Below the pieces are notes generated by a model. It made no database searches. It saw only the letters and a list, made by a program, of their open reading frames with translations, and was not told the DNA's origin. A DNA stretch of 64,000 nucleotides from Saccharomonospora cyanea NA-134 (GTDB taxonomy: Bacteria > Actinomycetota > Actinomycetes > Mycobacteriales > Pseudonocardiaceae). The stretch lies in assembly GCF_000244975.1 (NCBI RefSeq), contig NZ_CM001440.1, positions 3,828,325-3,892,324 on the forward strand, written 5' to 3'. The translations under genes and the position numbers were made by a program. Shown piece by piece: positions 55,013 through 64,000 of the stretch. How positions within the stretch are numbered: position 1 is the first letter of the stretch; each line of letters opens with the position of its first letter.

Positions 55013-56971
55013 GTGACACGCACGGAAACCAGCCTCGCAGGCGCCCTCCTCGACCGGCGATACCGCGTCGGGGACCTCATCGCCCGAGGTGGGATGTCGT
55101 CGGTGTACCGCGGAGTCGACACCCGGCTCGACCGCCCGGTCGCCGTCAAGGTCATGGACTCGCGGTTCGCGGGAGACCGGTCGTTCGTCGACCGGTTCGA
55201 GCGGGAGGCCCGGTCGGCGGCCCGGCTGCACCACCCGCACGTCGTCGCCGTCCACGACCAGGGGTTCGACACCTCGACGGGCTCCGACAACCCGCGCGCG
55301 TTCCTGGTGATGGAGCTGGTGGACGGCGGCACGCTGCGCGACCTGCTGACCGAACGCGGGCGCCTCGACGTTCCGTTGGCCCTGACGGTCGCCGAACAGG
55401 TCCTCTCGGCGCTGGCCGCAGCCCACACGGCGGGCCTCGTGCACCGCGACATCAAACCGGAGAACGTGCTCATCGGCACGGGCGGTGATGCCGGGGGCGT
55501 GGTGAAGGTCGCAGACTTCGGACTGGTGCGAGCGGCGGCGAGCGCGGGCACCACGAGCACGAGCGTCATCCTCGGCACCGTCGCCTACCTGTCGCCCGAG
55601 CAGGTGTCGACCGGAGCGGCGAGCGCCCGCTCGGACGTGTACTCGACCGGCATCCTGCTGTACGAGATGCTCACCGGACAGGTCCCCTACCGCGGTGACA
55701 CCGCCTTGTCGGTGGCCTACCGACACGTCAACGACGACGTTCCGCCCCCGAGCACGGTGGTCCCCGAATTGCCCCCGGCGCTCGACGACCTCGTGGTACG
55801 GGCGACGCGCCGCGAGGTCGACGCCCGACCGGCCGACGCGGAGGCGTTCCTCGCCGAGCTGGAGAACGTCCGCTCGGTGCTCGGCCTGCGCCCCACACCG
55901 GTCCCGATCGTGACGGCTCCCCGGGCTTCCGGGGCGACACCGGCCGAGACCGACTCCGAACTCACCGTCCCCGCCCTGCCCGCCGTCCCCGCCGAGGCGG
56001 GCCCGCGCGGCACGCAGGCGCTCCCGCGGCCCGTCGCGGAGCGGCTCCAGCAGCCGGACCCGGGCGAGGTCTCCCCTGCCGCCCCGGCCCGGCGCCGCGC
56101 GCCGCTCGTGGTACTCGCGCTCGTGGTGCTGCTCGTGCTCGGCGGGGTCGGCGCCGGGGTGTGGTGGTTCTCCAACGGCCGCTACGTCGACGTTCCCTCG
56201 GTCGCGGGAATGACCCGTGACGAGGCCGAGACGGCGTTACGGCAGCTGGAGCTGACGCCCGTGTTCGCGGAGGAACGGCACAACACCACGCCGTCCGGCA
56301 CGGTGATCCGCAGCGATCCGGACAGCGGCGCCCGCGCGTTGCAGGGCGACGAGGTGACCGTGTTCGTCTCCCTCGGCAGGCCCGTGGTGCCCGACGTGCG
56401 CGCGGGCGCGTCGGTGGAGGAGGCCGAACGAGCCATCAGCGCCGTGCAACTGGAACCCCGCGTCTCCCCCGAGACCGACGAGTACAGCAACGACGTTCCG
56501 GAAGGAGCTGTGGTCACGCTCAAGCCGCAGCCGGGCAGCCAGGCCAACGTCGGTGACGCGGTGACGATCGTGCGGTCGAAGGGGCCGCCTCCGACGCCCG
56601 TGCCCGACGTCAGCGGCAAGTCACGGGAGCAGGCGTTCCAGGCGCTGCGCGACGCGGGCTTCGAGCCCTACGAGGCGGGCAAGGAGTTCTCCGCCGATGT
56701 GCCCGCAGGGCACGTCGTGCGCACCGAGCCCGCGAACGGCAGCACGGTCGAACAGGGCAACCGGGTCGGTGTTTTCGTCTCCAACGCGGTGGAGGTGCCC
56801 TCCGTCGTCGGCCGGCGTACCGAGAAGGCCGTGCAGATCCTGCGGGAGGCCGGCTTCGAGGTGTCGGGTGGTGACTCACGTGGCCCGATCAGCTTCGTGA
56901 TCGACCAGAGCCCCGGCGGGGGTGAACTCGTCGAACCGGGAGCGACGATCAGCCTGTCGGTGATCCCCTGA
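55013..56971 (+). CDS. pknL: Ser/Thr protein kinase with four PASTA domains (PknL-like)
   Basis: The 652-residue kinase has an N-terminal catalytic domain: Gly loop ARGGMSSVYRG, ATP Lys46 in VAVKVMD, catalytic HRDIKPEN and metal-binding DFGLV. One membrane helix (about 365-387) leads to four external PASTA repeats (about 393-652). PASTA units bind muropeptides, so it may sense the cell wall. In M. tuberculosis PknL lacks PASTA units, while other actinobacteria have them. The partner Rv2175c-like gene is divergent. The GTG at 55013 follows AGGA by nine bases. Confidence 0.92.
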   Translation: MTRTETSLAGALLDRRYRVGDLIARGGMSSVYRGVDTRLDRPVAVKVMDSRFAGDRSFVDRFEREARSAARLHHPHVVAVHDQGFDTSTGSDNPRAFLVMELVDGGTLRDLLTERGRLDVPLALTVAEQVLSALAAAHTAGLVHRDIKPENVLIGTGGDAGGVVKVADFGLVRAAASAGTTSTSVILGTVAYLSPEQVSTGAASARSDVYSTGILLYEMLTGQVPYRGDTALSVAYRHVNDDVPPPSTVVPELPPALDDLVVRATRREVDARPADAEAFLAELENVRSVLGLRPTPVPIVTAPRASGATPAETDSELTVPALPAVPAEAGPRGTQALPRPVAERLQQPDPGEVSPAAPARRRAPLVVLALVVLLVLGGVGAGVWWFSNGRYVDVPSVAGMTRDEAETALRQLELTPVFAEERHNTTPSGTVIRSDPDSGARALQGDEVTVFVSLGRPVVPDVRAGASVEEAERAISAVQLEPRVSPETDEYSNDVPEGAVVTLKPQPGSQANVGDAVTIVRSKGPPPTPVPDVSGKSREQAFQALRDAGFEPYEAGKEFSADVPAGHVVRTEPANGSTVEQGNRVGVFVSNAVEVPSVVGRRTEKAVQILREAGFEVSGGDSRGPISFVIDQSPGGGELVEPGATISLSVIP

Positions 56972-57109
56972 TCGCGCGGTCTGTCGCTCGTGTGACTCGC
57001 CGAGTGCGGTGACGTGACCGAATATGGAAGCGGTGCGGCAAGTCCCCGCACCACTTCCCCAGCCGGCGACGGCAGCAGACCACGTCACCCACTCCCGAGA
57101 GAGGCGCCG

Positions 57110-58450
57110 ATGCCAGCCGACCGGCTCAGCGCACTGGACACGGCATTCCTCTGTATCGACCAACCCGCGGCGCCCATGCACATGGGCGCGGTCGGGGTGT
57201 TCTCCGCACCGCCCTCCGATGAGCGCGCCGACGCCCGACGGATCGCCGCTCTCGTGGCCGAGCGGGCGGAGCGATCACCCAGGCTGCGGCTGAGGTTGCG
57301 GCAGGGATGGCCGCTGCTACCCGACCGGTGGGAGACCGATCCCCGCTTCGACCCCGCGGCGCACGTCAGCACCCATCAGGTGACCGCGAGTGACGTCGCC
57401 GACCCGCTCACCGCCCACGCGTCCCGATGGCTGGCGACCTCGCTCGACCCCCGTGCTCCCCTGTGGAACGTCCAGGTGGTGACCGGGCTCCCACACGGCC
57501 GGTTCGCACTGCTGGCGAAGATCCACCACGCCCTGTGCGACGGCACGGGCGCGGCCGAGCTCGCGCTCGGACTGTTGGACCAGGCGCCCACCGCACGGTC
57601 GGCGCCCACCGCGCTCCCGCCCGGCGGCGGCCGCGCCCGGAACGACCCCGCCCCGCTGGGCGCCCTGTGGCGGGGCGCGCAGCGGGCGCTCGGCGAAACC
57701 GTCGAGTCGTTGGGTATCGCCGCGGAGATAGTGCGCGCGGTGAAGCCGTTCCCGCTGTCGCCGACCATGACCGAGCAGTCGACGCTCCGGCAGCTCGGGT
57801 TCGTCCGCCTGGACGCCGACGAGCTGCGCCGTGTCCGCAGGGCCCACGGGGGAACCACCCACGACGTGGTACTCGCCGTGCTGGCCGGGGCGCTGCGCGA
57901 GTGGCTTCGAGGCCGCAACGACGGGGGCCGGCTACGTCCGCTCCGCGCGCTCGTACCCGTCAGCACCCGGCGACGGCGCGGCGAGTTCGCGGGCGGCAAC
58001 GCGCTGTCCGGCTACCTGTGCGAACTCCCCGTCGACGTCGACGACCCGCTCGACCGCCTGCGCGCGGTGACCGACGCCATGAACCGCAACAAGCAGGCAG
58101 GGCCGCGGCGCGGCGCGGGCGCACTGCCCGTTCTCGCCGAACGGTTGCCGAGTGTGGTGCATCGCCTGGCCACCCGCACCGTCGCCCACGCGGCCCCGGC
58201 GTTGTTCGACACCGTGATCACCACCGTGCCGTTGCCCGGGCTACCGCTGTCGCTGGACGGCGCACCCCTGCGCGAGGCGTATCCCGTGGTGCCGCTCGCG
58301 CCGCACCAGTCCGTGGGGTTCGCGGTGTCGCCCTACCGGGGCGGGGTGCACGTCGGCCTCAACACCGGCGGCGACGCCGTGCACCAGGCCGGAGCCCTGG
58401 CCGACGCCGTCACCAAGTCGATGGCCGCGCTGGTCCAGCTCTGTCCCTGA
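57110..58450 (+). CDS. wax ester synthase/diacylglycerol acyltransferase family protein
   Basis: The 446-residue protein has the WS/DGAT catalytic motif HHALCDG and the opening MPADRLSALDTAFLCIDQP of the family. It also has PLWNVQVVTGLPHGRFALLAKIHHALCDG in the middle. These enzymes attach acyl-CoA to alcohols or diacylglycerol to make wax esters or triacylglycerol. The ATG follows GAGAGAGG. The substrate is inferred only from family. Confidence 0.9.
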   Translation: MPADRLSALDTAFLCIDQPAAPMHMGAVGVFSAPPSDERADARRIAALVAERAERSPRLRLRLRQGWPLLPDRWETDPRFDPAAHVSTHQVTASDVADPLTAHASRWLATSLDPRAPLWNVQVVTGLPHGRFALLAKIHHALCDGTGAAELALGLLDQAPTARSAPTALPPGGGRARNDPAPLGALWRGAQRALGETVESLGIAAEIVRAVKPFPLSPTMTEQSTLRQLGFVRLDADELRRVRRAHGGTTHDVVLAVLAGALREWLRGRNDGGRLRPLRALVPVSTRRRRGEFAGGNALSGYLCELPVDVDDPLDRLRAVTDAMNRNKQAGPRRGAGALPVLAERLPSVVHRLATRTVAHAAPALFDTVITTVPLPGLPLSLDGAPLREAYPVVPLAPHQSVGFAVSPYRGGVHVGLNTGGDAVHQAGALADAVTKSMAALVQLCP

Positions 58451-58454
58451 CGCC

Positions 58455-59867
<1,413 letters not shown>

Positions 59868-59884
59868 TCACCACGTCACGACCC

Positions 59885-59917
59885 GTGGGAGGTGTGAGAT
59901 TGCCTCACACCTCCCAC
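59885..59917 (-). terminator. stem-loop after the serine peptidase gene
   Basis: A perfect 14-base stem (arm GTGGGAGGTGTGAG) with a five-base loop lies downstream of the peptidase gene and upstream of aroG on the same strand, so it likely separates the two transcripts. Confidence 0.75.
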
Positions 59918-59968
59918 ACGGGACGTCCTCACCTGGTCACAGCCCGTGCCCACGGGGCCGGTGCCGGT

Positions 59969-60955
59969 TCAGGCCGTCCGGGCCGTGTCGTAGAGTGCCT
60001 CCGCCTCGGTGCCGAAGTACGGACCGAACATGTACCCGGGCAGGAACGTGTAGCCGAAGCTGTTGACCGACGCCTGCACGCCCGTGCCCGTGGACTCGTC
60101 GAAGTCCAGGAACCACGGGCCGCCGCTCGAACCGCCCGTCATGTCGCAGCTCATCGCGTGGTCGTCAGTGAGCAGGAAGTCGGTGAACGTGGTGCCGCTG
60201 CAGTGGATCAGCGTGCTGCCGTCGTAGGGGTCGGCCGCGGGATAACCGAACGCGTACATGTCCTGGTTGCGCTCCTGGTTGAACGCGATGCCCTGCGCTC
60301 CCACCACGTCCGTGAGGTGGGCTCCGCCAAGTGTTTCCACCACGGCGGCACCGATGTCGTGGTTCATGTCCTCGCTCTGCTCCCACTGCGGCGTCGTGAG
60401 CGTCAGGCGCGCGGCCCACTCGCCGTGCGGCGCCCGCCCGTCGTCGTAGCCGGGCACGAAGATCCAGTTGGTGTGCCAGCTTCCCTGGTACTTGACGCAG
60501 TGACCCGCTGTGATGACCACACTGCGGTTGTCGCTGGTGACGGCGTTGCCGCTGCACGACGCGGGATCACCGTTGAACGTGAAGAACACCCGGCCCGCGG
60601 TGTCGACCACCTCACCGCCCCCGGCCCACGGCTCCCCCGACGTCGGGAAGCTCCGGGGACTCACACCCGGGACGGTACGGGCCTCACCGCGCGTGGCGTC
60701 CTGCGGCGACTCCGACGCGGCGGCCACGTCAGCCGCGCTCACGGTGACGAACCGGTCCATCGGAACGGCAGCCCGCATCCGCTCGGGTGTCCAGTAATCG
60801 GTGACCACGTCAGCCGTAGTGGCGATCTCGTTGACGGCCACCTTGTCAAGTGGGCGATTTTCTCGGTCGGCCTCCGCGCTCGCGGGAACGGAGATTCCCA
60901 AAGCGACCAGAGCGACCGCCATCAGGGGGACAGACCTCGACAACCCTCGCTTCAT
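59969..60955 (-). CDS. secreted trypsin-like serine peptidase
   Basis: The 328-residue protein has a signal peptide (about 1-26, ending PASAEA), then a pro-region, then a chymotrypsin-fold peptidase domain. Triad residues are His in VVITAGHCV, Asp in MNHDIGAAVVE, and Ser in GGSSGGPWFLDFD. A pair of Cys in SCSGNAV and GHC is typical. GGAGG lies seven bases before the ATG at 60955. The role is probably extracellular protein use. Confidence 0.92.
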   Translation of the reverse strand: MKRGLSRSVPLMAVALVALGISVPASAEADRENRPLDKVAVNEIATTADVVTDYWTPERMRAAVPMDRFVTVSAADVAAASESPQDATRGEARTVPGVSPRSFPTSGEPWAGGGEVVDTAGRVFFTFNGDPASCSGNAVTSDNRSVVITAGHCVKYQGSWHTNWIFVPGYDDGRAPHGEWAARLTLTTPQWEQSEDMNHDIGAAVVETLGGAHLTDVVGAQGIAFNQERNQDMYAFGYPAADPYDGSTLIHCSGTTFTDFLLTDDHAMSCDMTGGSSGGPWFLDFDESTGTGVQASVNSFGYTFLPGYMFGPYFGTEAEALYDTARTA

Positions 60956-61063
60956 CTCGGTGCCTCCACGCCGTTGGTTATTGGCCAACTGAGTGGTAGG
61001 AACGATCCGAGATGCCGCTCGATTGTGGTACCGCCGAGAGAGGGACGCGGCACGCCCGCCGGT

Positions 61064-62569
61064 TCAGACAGCCAGCGGCAACGCCGTGGGGTGAACCGGT
61101 GCGGGCAGGTCGGACGCGCCCATCAGGTACTCGTCCACCGCCCTGGCGGCCGAGCGCCCCTCGGCGATGGCCCACACCACCAGCGACGCGCCCCGGTGGG
61201 CGTCACCGCACACGAACACGCCGGGCGTCTGCGTCTGCCAGTCGGCACCACACGAGATCGTGCCCCGCCGGGTCAACGACAGCCCGAGACCGTCGAGCAA
61301 CGGCATCCGGTCCACACCCTCGAAACCGATGGCGAGCAACACCAGGTCCGCCGGGATGCGCTCGACCTCCTCGCTGGTCGGAACGACCTCACGACGGCCG
61401 GTCTCCGGGTCCTTGCGCACCTCCACCGTGCGGAGTTCGAGCTGGCGCACCCGACCGTCGTCGTCCCCGACGAACCGCTGCACCGCCACGGCGAAACGCC
61501 GCTCGCCCGCCTCCTCGTGAACGGGGTACGTGCGCAGGACGTAGGGCCATGTCGGCCACGGCGAACGATCGTCGTCCCGAGTGGACGGTGGTTGCGGGTA
61601 GCGGTCCAACTGCGTCACCGACAACGCACCCTGGCGGATCGCCGTGCCGTAGCAGTCGGCGCCCGTGTCGCCACCGCCGATGATCACGACGTGCTTGCCC
61701 TCGGCGCTCACGGCCGTGGAGCCGTCACCCTCGCACTCCCGGTTGGCGGGCACGAGGTGTTCCATCGCGAGGTGGATGCCCCTCAACTCCCGGCCCGGTG
61801 TGGAGGTGTCGTCACGACCACGCAGCGCACCCACCGCGAGCACCACGGCGTCGAACCGTTCCCGCAGCTGCTCCACGGTGACGTCGACACCGACCTCGCA
61901 ACCCGTGACGAACCTGGTCCCCTCCTCCCGCAACTGCGCGAGCCTGCGGTCGAGAACCTTCTTCTCCATCTTGAACTCGGGAATGCCGTAGCGAAGCAGT
62001 CCACCGAGCCGATCGTCCCGCTCGAACACGGTCACCTCGTGACCGGCGCGGGTGAGCTGCTGCGCCGCCGCCAGCCCGGCGGGACCCGAGCCCACCACCG
62101 CGACCGCCCTGCCCGTCGACAACGCCGCGTGCTGCGCGCGGAGGCGTCCCGACTCCCACGCGTGCTCGGCGATCGTCTCCTCGACGCGCTTGATGCTCAC
62201 CGGCCCACCCGAAGACGGGGAGATCGCCAGCACACACGCCGCCTCACACGGCGCGGGACACAACTTGCCCGTGAACTCCGGGAAGTTGTTCGTGGCATGC
62301 AGGCGCTCGGCCGCACGTTCCCAGTCGTCCTGCCGAACGAGGTCGTTCCACTCCGGGATCAGGTTGCCCAGCGGGCAACCGGCACTGCCCGAGTGGCAGA
62401 ACGGGATGCCACAGTCCATGCAACGCGTCGCCTGGGTGCGTACCGCGCGATCGCGCTCCCCGACGTCGAGTTCGGCGTACACCTCGCGCCAGTCCCCGAC
62501 CCGCTCGTCGCGCGGGCGCTTGGGCGGATCGACCCGGTCATACCGCAGGAAACCCTTGGGATCAGCCAC
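61064..62569 (-). CDS. gltD: glutamate synthase (NADPH) small subunit
   Basis: The 501-residue flavoprotein takes electrons from NADPH and passes them to the large subunit. The N-terminal iron-sulfur cysteines appear in CMDCGIPFCHSGSAGCPLGN and CPAPCEAACVLAI. FAD and NADPH sites are VVGSGPAGLAAAQQL and VVIIGGGDTGADC. The GTG at 62569 follows GGAGG by six bases. Its start overlaps (GTGGCTGA) the stop of a repeat-encoded mini-frame rather than the stop of gltB. It is next to gltB in the normal gltB-gltD order. Confidence 0.95.
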   Translation of the reverse strand: MADPKGFLRYDRVDPPKRPRDERVGDWREVYAELDVGERDRAVRTQATRCMDCGIPFCHSGSAGCPLGNLIPEWNDLVRQDDWERAAERLHATNNFPEFTGKLCPAPCEAACVLAISPSSGGPVSIKRVEETIAEHAWESGRLRAQHAALSTGRAVAVVGSGPAGLAAAQQLTRAGHEVTVFERDDRLGGLLRYGIPEFKMEKKVLDRRLAQLREEGTRFVTGCEVGVDVTVEQLRERFDAVVLAVGALRGRDDTSTPGRELRGIHLAMEHLVPANRECEGDGSTAVSAEGKHVVIIGGGDTGADCYGTAIRQGALSVTQLDRYPQPPSTRDDDRSPWPTWPYVLRTYPVHEEAGERRFAVAVQRFVGDDDGRVRQLELRTVEVRKDPETGRREVVPTSEEVERIPADLVLLAIGFEGVDRMPLLDGLGLSLTRRGTISCGADWQTQTPGVFVCGDAHRGASLVVWAIAEGRSAARAVDEYLMGASDLPAPVHPTALPLAV

Positions 62570-62642
62570 GCGCCGCCTCCTGTGTCTTGCGGGACACCCG
62601 CACCCGATCGGCACGCGCGACTGCCCAACCATTCTCAGCCAC
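62562..62642 (-). CDS. repeat-encoded 26-residue mini-frame 2 (possibly translated)
   Basis: A GTG start with AGGAGG six bases upstream opens a 26-codon frame beginning VAENGWAVARADRVRVS and ending QEAARG. The stop overlaps the gltD start by eight bases. It is nearly identical to mini-frame 1. It may only serve to couple translation, and there is no evidence that the peptide has a job. Confidence 0.35.
   Translation of the reverse strand: MAENGWAVARADRVRVSRKTQEAARG
62565..62637. repeat. 73-base direct repeat, copy 1
   Basis: This copy is 72 of 73 identical to 62638-62710, differing at the tenth base (C for T). It begins GCCACGCGC and ends CCATTCTCA. The repeat is not a multiple of three. 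Confidence 0.95.
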
Positions 62643-62715
62643 GCGCTGCCTCCTGTGTCTTGCGGGACACCCGCACCCGATCGGCACGCGCGACTGCCCA
62701 ACCATTCTCAGCCAC
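62635..62715 (-). CDS. repeat-encoded 26-residue mini-frame 1 (possibly translated)
   Basis: It has the same GTG start and AGGAGG-like site as mini-frame 2, and opens inside the last codons of gltB. Its first eight bases (GTGGCTGA) include the gltB stop, and its own stop overlaps the start of mini-frame 2. Confidence 0.35.
   Translation of the reverse strand: MAENGWAVARADRVRVSRKTQEAARG
62638..62710. repeat. 73-base direct repeat, copy 2
   Basis: Second unit in direct tandem, with no spacer, after copy 1. A third, partial copy of 17 bases follows at 62711-62727 and lies inside the end of gltB, which suggests that gltB was the source of that end of the repeat. Confidence 0.95.
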
Positions 62716-64000
62716 GCGCTGCCTCCTCCATGATCGCTTCGTCGACGTTTCGTCCCTGCGCTCTCGCCGCCTTCGTCGCCTCCAGGACCCGGCGGTAGTC
62801 CGTGGGCACCACCTTCACGAACGCCGCGGACCGCCGTCTCCAGTCACCGAGCAGGGAGGCCGCGACCGGTGAACCGGTGAACCGGTGGTGCCGTTCCACG
62901 ACGTTCCGCAGCCAGGCGAGGTCCTCCGCGTCCGGTACGTGCAGCTCGACCATCGCGGGGTTCAGGTCACGTTCGTCGAGTCGCAGCACGTACGCGATAC
63001 CGCCCGACATGCCCGCGGCCACGTTGCGGCCCGTGCCGCCGAGCACGACGGCATGGCCACCCGTCATGTACTCGAACGCGTGATCCCCCACGCCCTCGGC
63101 GACCAACAGCGCACCGGAGTTGCGCACACCGAACCGCTCCCCGACCTGCCCCCGCAGGAAGAGCTCGCCCGACGTCGCGCCGTAGGCGAGGGTGTTGCCC
63201 GCGATCACCTGGTCCTCGGCCGCGAACAGTGCTTCCGGGTCGGGACGCACGATGATCCGCCCGCCCGACAGTCCCTTGCCGACGTAGTCGTTCGCATCCC
63301 CCACCAGGTCGAGCGTCACCCCCGGAGGCAGGAACGCCCCGAGCGACTGGCCCGCCGACCCGGTGAGTCGCACGTGGACGGTGTCGTCCGGCAGCCCCGC
63401 GCTGCCGTAACGGCGGGTGACCTCCGACCCGAGCAGGGTCCCGACGGTGCGGTTGACGTTGCGCACCGGGAGCTCCAGCCGCACCGGCCGCGCGTCCTCC
63501 AACGCCGCCTCCGCGAGTTGGACGAGCGTGCGGTCGAGCGCCCGGTCGAGACCGTGGTCCTGCTCGCGCACCTTCCTGCGCGCACCGCCGTACGGTGTGT
63601 CGGTGGGCACCATGAAGATCGGCGACAGGTCGAGCCCCTTCGCCTTCCAGTGCTCCACCGCGTCGTCGACGTCGAGCAGATCGGCCCTGCCGATGGCCTC
63701 GTCGAGCGAGGTGAACCCGAGGCGTGCGAGGTACTCCCGCACCTCCTGCGCCACGAACCGGAAGAAGTTCACCACGTGCTCGGCCTGGCCGGTGTAGCGC
63801 TCGCGGAGGGCGGGGTTCTGGGTCGCGACCCCCACCGGGCACGTGTCCAGGTGACACACCCGCATCATCACGCACCCCGCCACCACCAGCGGCGCGGTGG
63901 CGAAGCCGTACTCCTCGGCTCCCAACAGCGCCGCGACGATGACGTCGCGGCCGGTCTTGAACCCACCGTCGGCCTGCACGGTGATGCGGTCGCGCAGCCC
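62708..64000 (-). CDS. gltB: glutamate synthase large subunit (partial, N-terminus outside window)
   Basis: The visible 430 residues are the C-terminal end of the large subunit. The QADGGFKTGRDV start, the 3Fe-4S cysteines in GCVMMRVCHLDTCPVGVATQ and the Gly-rich C-terminal beta-helix (GGTGRNVAAGMSGGIAYVL) are all present. The large subunit makes two glutamates from glutamine and 2-oxoglutarate using electrons from GltD. The sequence is open to base 64000. The stop lies inside the repeat region. Confidence 0.95.
   Translation of the reverse strand, partial: GLRDRITVQADGGFKTGRDVIVAALLGAEEYGFATAPLVVAGCVMMRVCHLDTCPVGVATQNPALRERYTGQAEHVVNFFRFVAQEVREYLARLGFTSLDEAIGRADLLDVDDAVEHWKAKGLDLSPIFMVPTDTPYGGARRKVREQDHGLDRALDRTLVQLAEAALEDARPVRLELPVRNVNRTVGTLLGSEVTRRYGSAGLPDDTVHVRLTGSAGQSLGAFLPPGVTLDLVGDANDYVGKGLSGGRIIVRPDPEALFAAEDQVIAGNTLAYGATSGELFLRGQVGERFGVRNSGALLVAEGVGDHAFEYMTGGHAVVLGGTGRNVAAGMSGGIAYVLRLDERDLNPAMVELHVPDAEDLAWLRNVVERHHRFTGSPVAASLLGDWRRRSAAFVKVVPTDYRRVLEATKAARAQGRNVDEAIMEEAARG

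Noticed and set aside
59885-62872. A 995-codon open frame on the plus strand across the peptidase and gltD region
   Set aside because: It is antisense to two well-recognised genes, crosses the repeat region and resembles no protein. High GC produces long shadow frames.

Overview
The window is high-GC actinobacterial DNA, chromosomal and almost fully coding. Most start codons are GTG or ATG, and gene order follows the lexA-hflX-dapF-miaA-miaB-recX-recA backbone known from mycobacteria and relatives. The best taxonomic clue is a secreted polyester hydrolase at 53375-54292. By memory comparison it is very close to Cut190 of Saccharomonospora viridis, so a Saccharomonospora (Pseudonocardiaceae) species other than S. 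viridis is the most likely source. No tRNA, rRNA, CRISPR array, phage or insertion sequence was seen.

Layout. (1) 1-9000: an MFS transporter fragment; the nrdR-nrdJ operon behind tandem NrdR-like boxes; a lexA region with two SOS boxes and a shortened divergent membrane gene; a membrane-anchored propeller-like protein and hflX. (2) 9000-17100: a divergent ArsR-type regulator/MFS pair, then dapF, miaA and an extradiol-dioxygenase-like gene, a DUF349 gene, and a small membrane protein with miaB. (3) 17300-20650: the gluABCD glutamate/polar amino acid ABC transporter. (4) 20700-27400: a mycobacterial-type Sdh1 succinate dehydrogenase operon, divergent from an Entner-Doudoroff edd-eda pair. The two share an intergenic region with two CRP-like boxes. 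(5) 27400-31150: a lipase maturation factor gene, then recX, recA, a DUF3046 gene and a 40-residue membrane peptide. (6) 31150-41500: a membrane-anchored Hsp70-like ATPase divergent from the giant helicase Lhr, then def, a Thr-rich secreted protein, and a two-gene unit (HEPN protein plus mycothiol-dependent enzyme) with a perfect SOS box upstream. (7) 41500-50400: GNAT, DUF3237, EamA, cation antiporter and DUF885 genes; then a polyprenyl synthase, a CrtI-like desaturase and an F420-type oxidoreductase. (8) 50400-54400: a large LuxR-family (LAL) regulator followed by the Cut190-like hydrolase, with a 28-bp perfect palindrome between them. (9) 54500-64000: an Rv2175c-like DNA-binding protein divergent from a PASTA kinase, a wax ester synthase/DGAT family gene, class II DAHP synthase, a secreted serine peptidase, and gltD-gltB (gltB runs off the window).

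The genes cluster around DNA damage (lexA, recA, recX, lhr, the SOS-boxed HEPN unit), dNTP supply (nrdRJ) and carbon/nitrogen metabolism (sdh, edd-eda, glu, gltBD). The least expected structure is at the gltB/gltD junction. A 73-bp tandem duplication there has separated two genes whose ends probably once overlapped. Each copy recreates a ribosome binding site, a GTG start and a stop that overlaps the next start.
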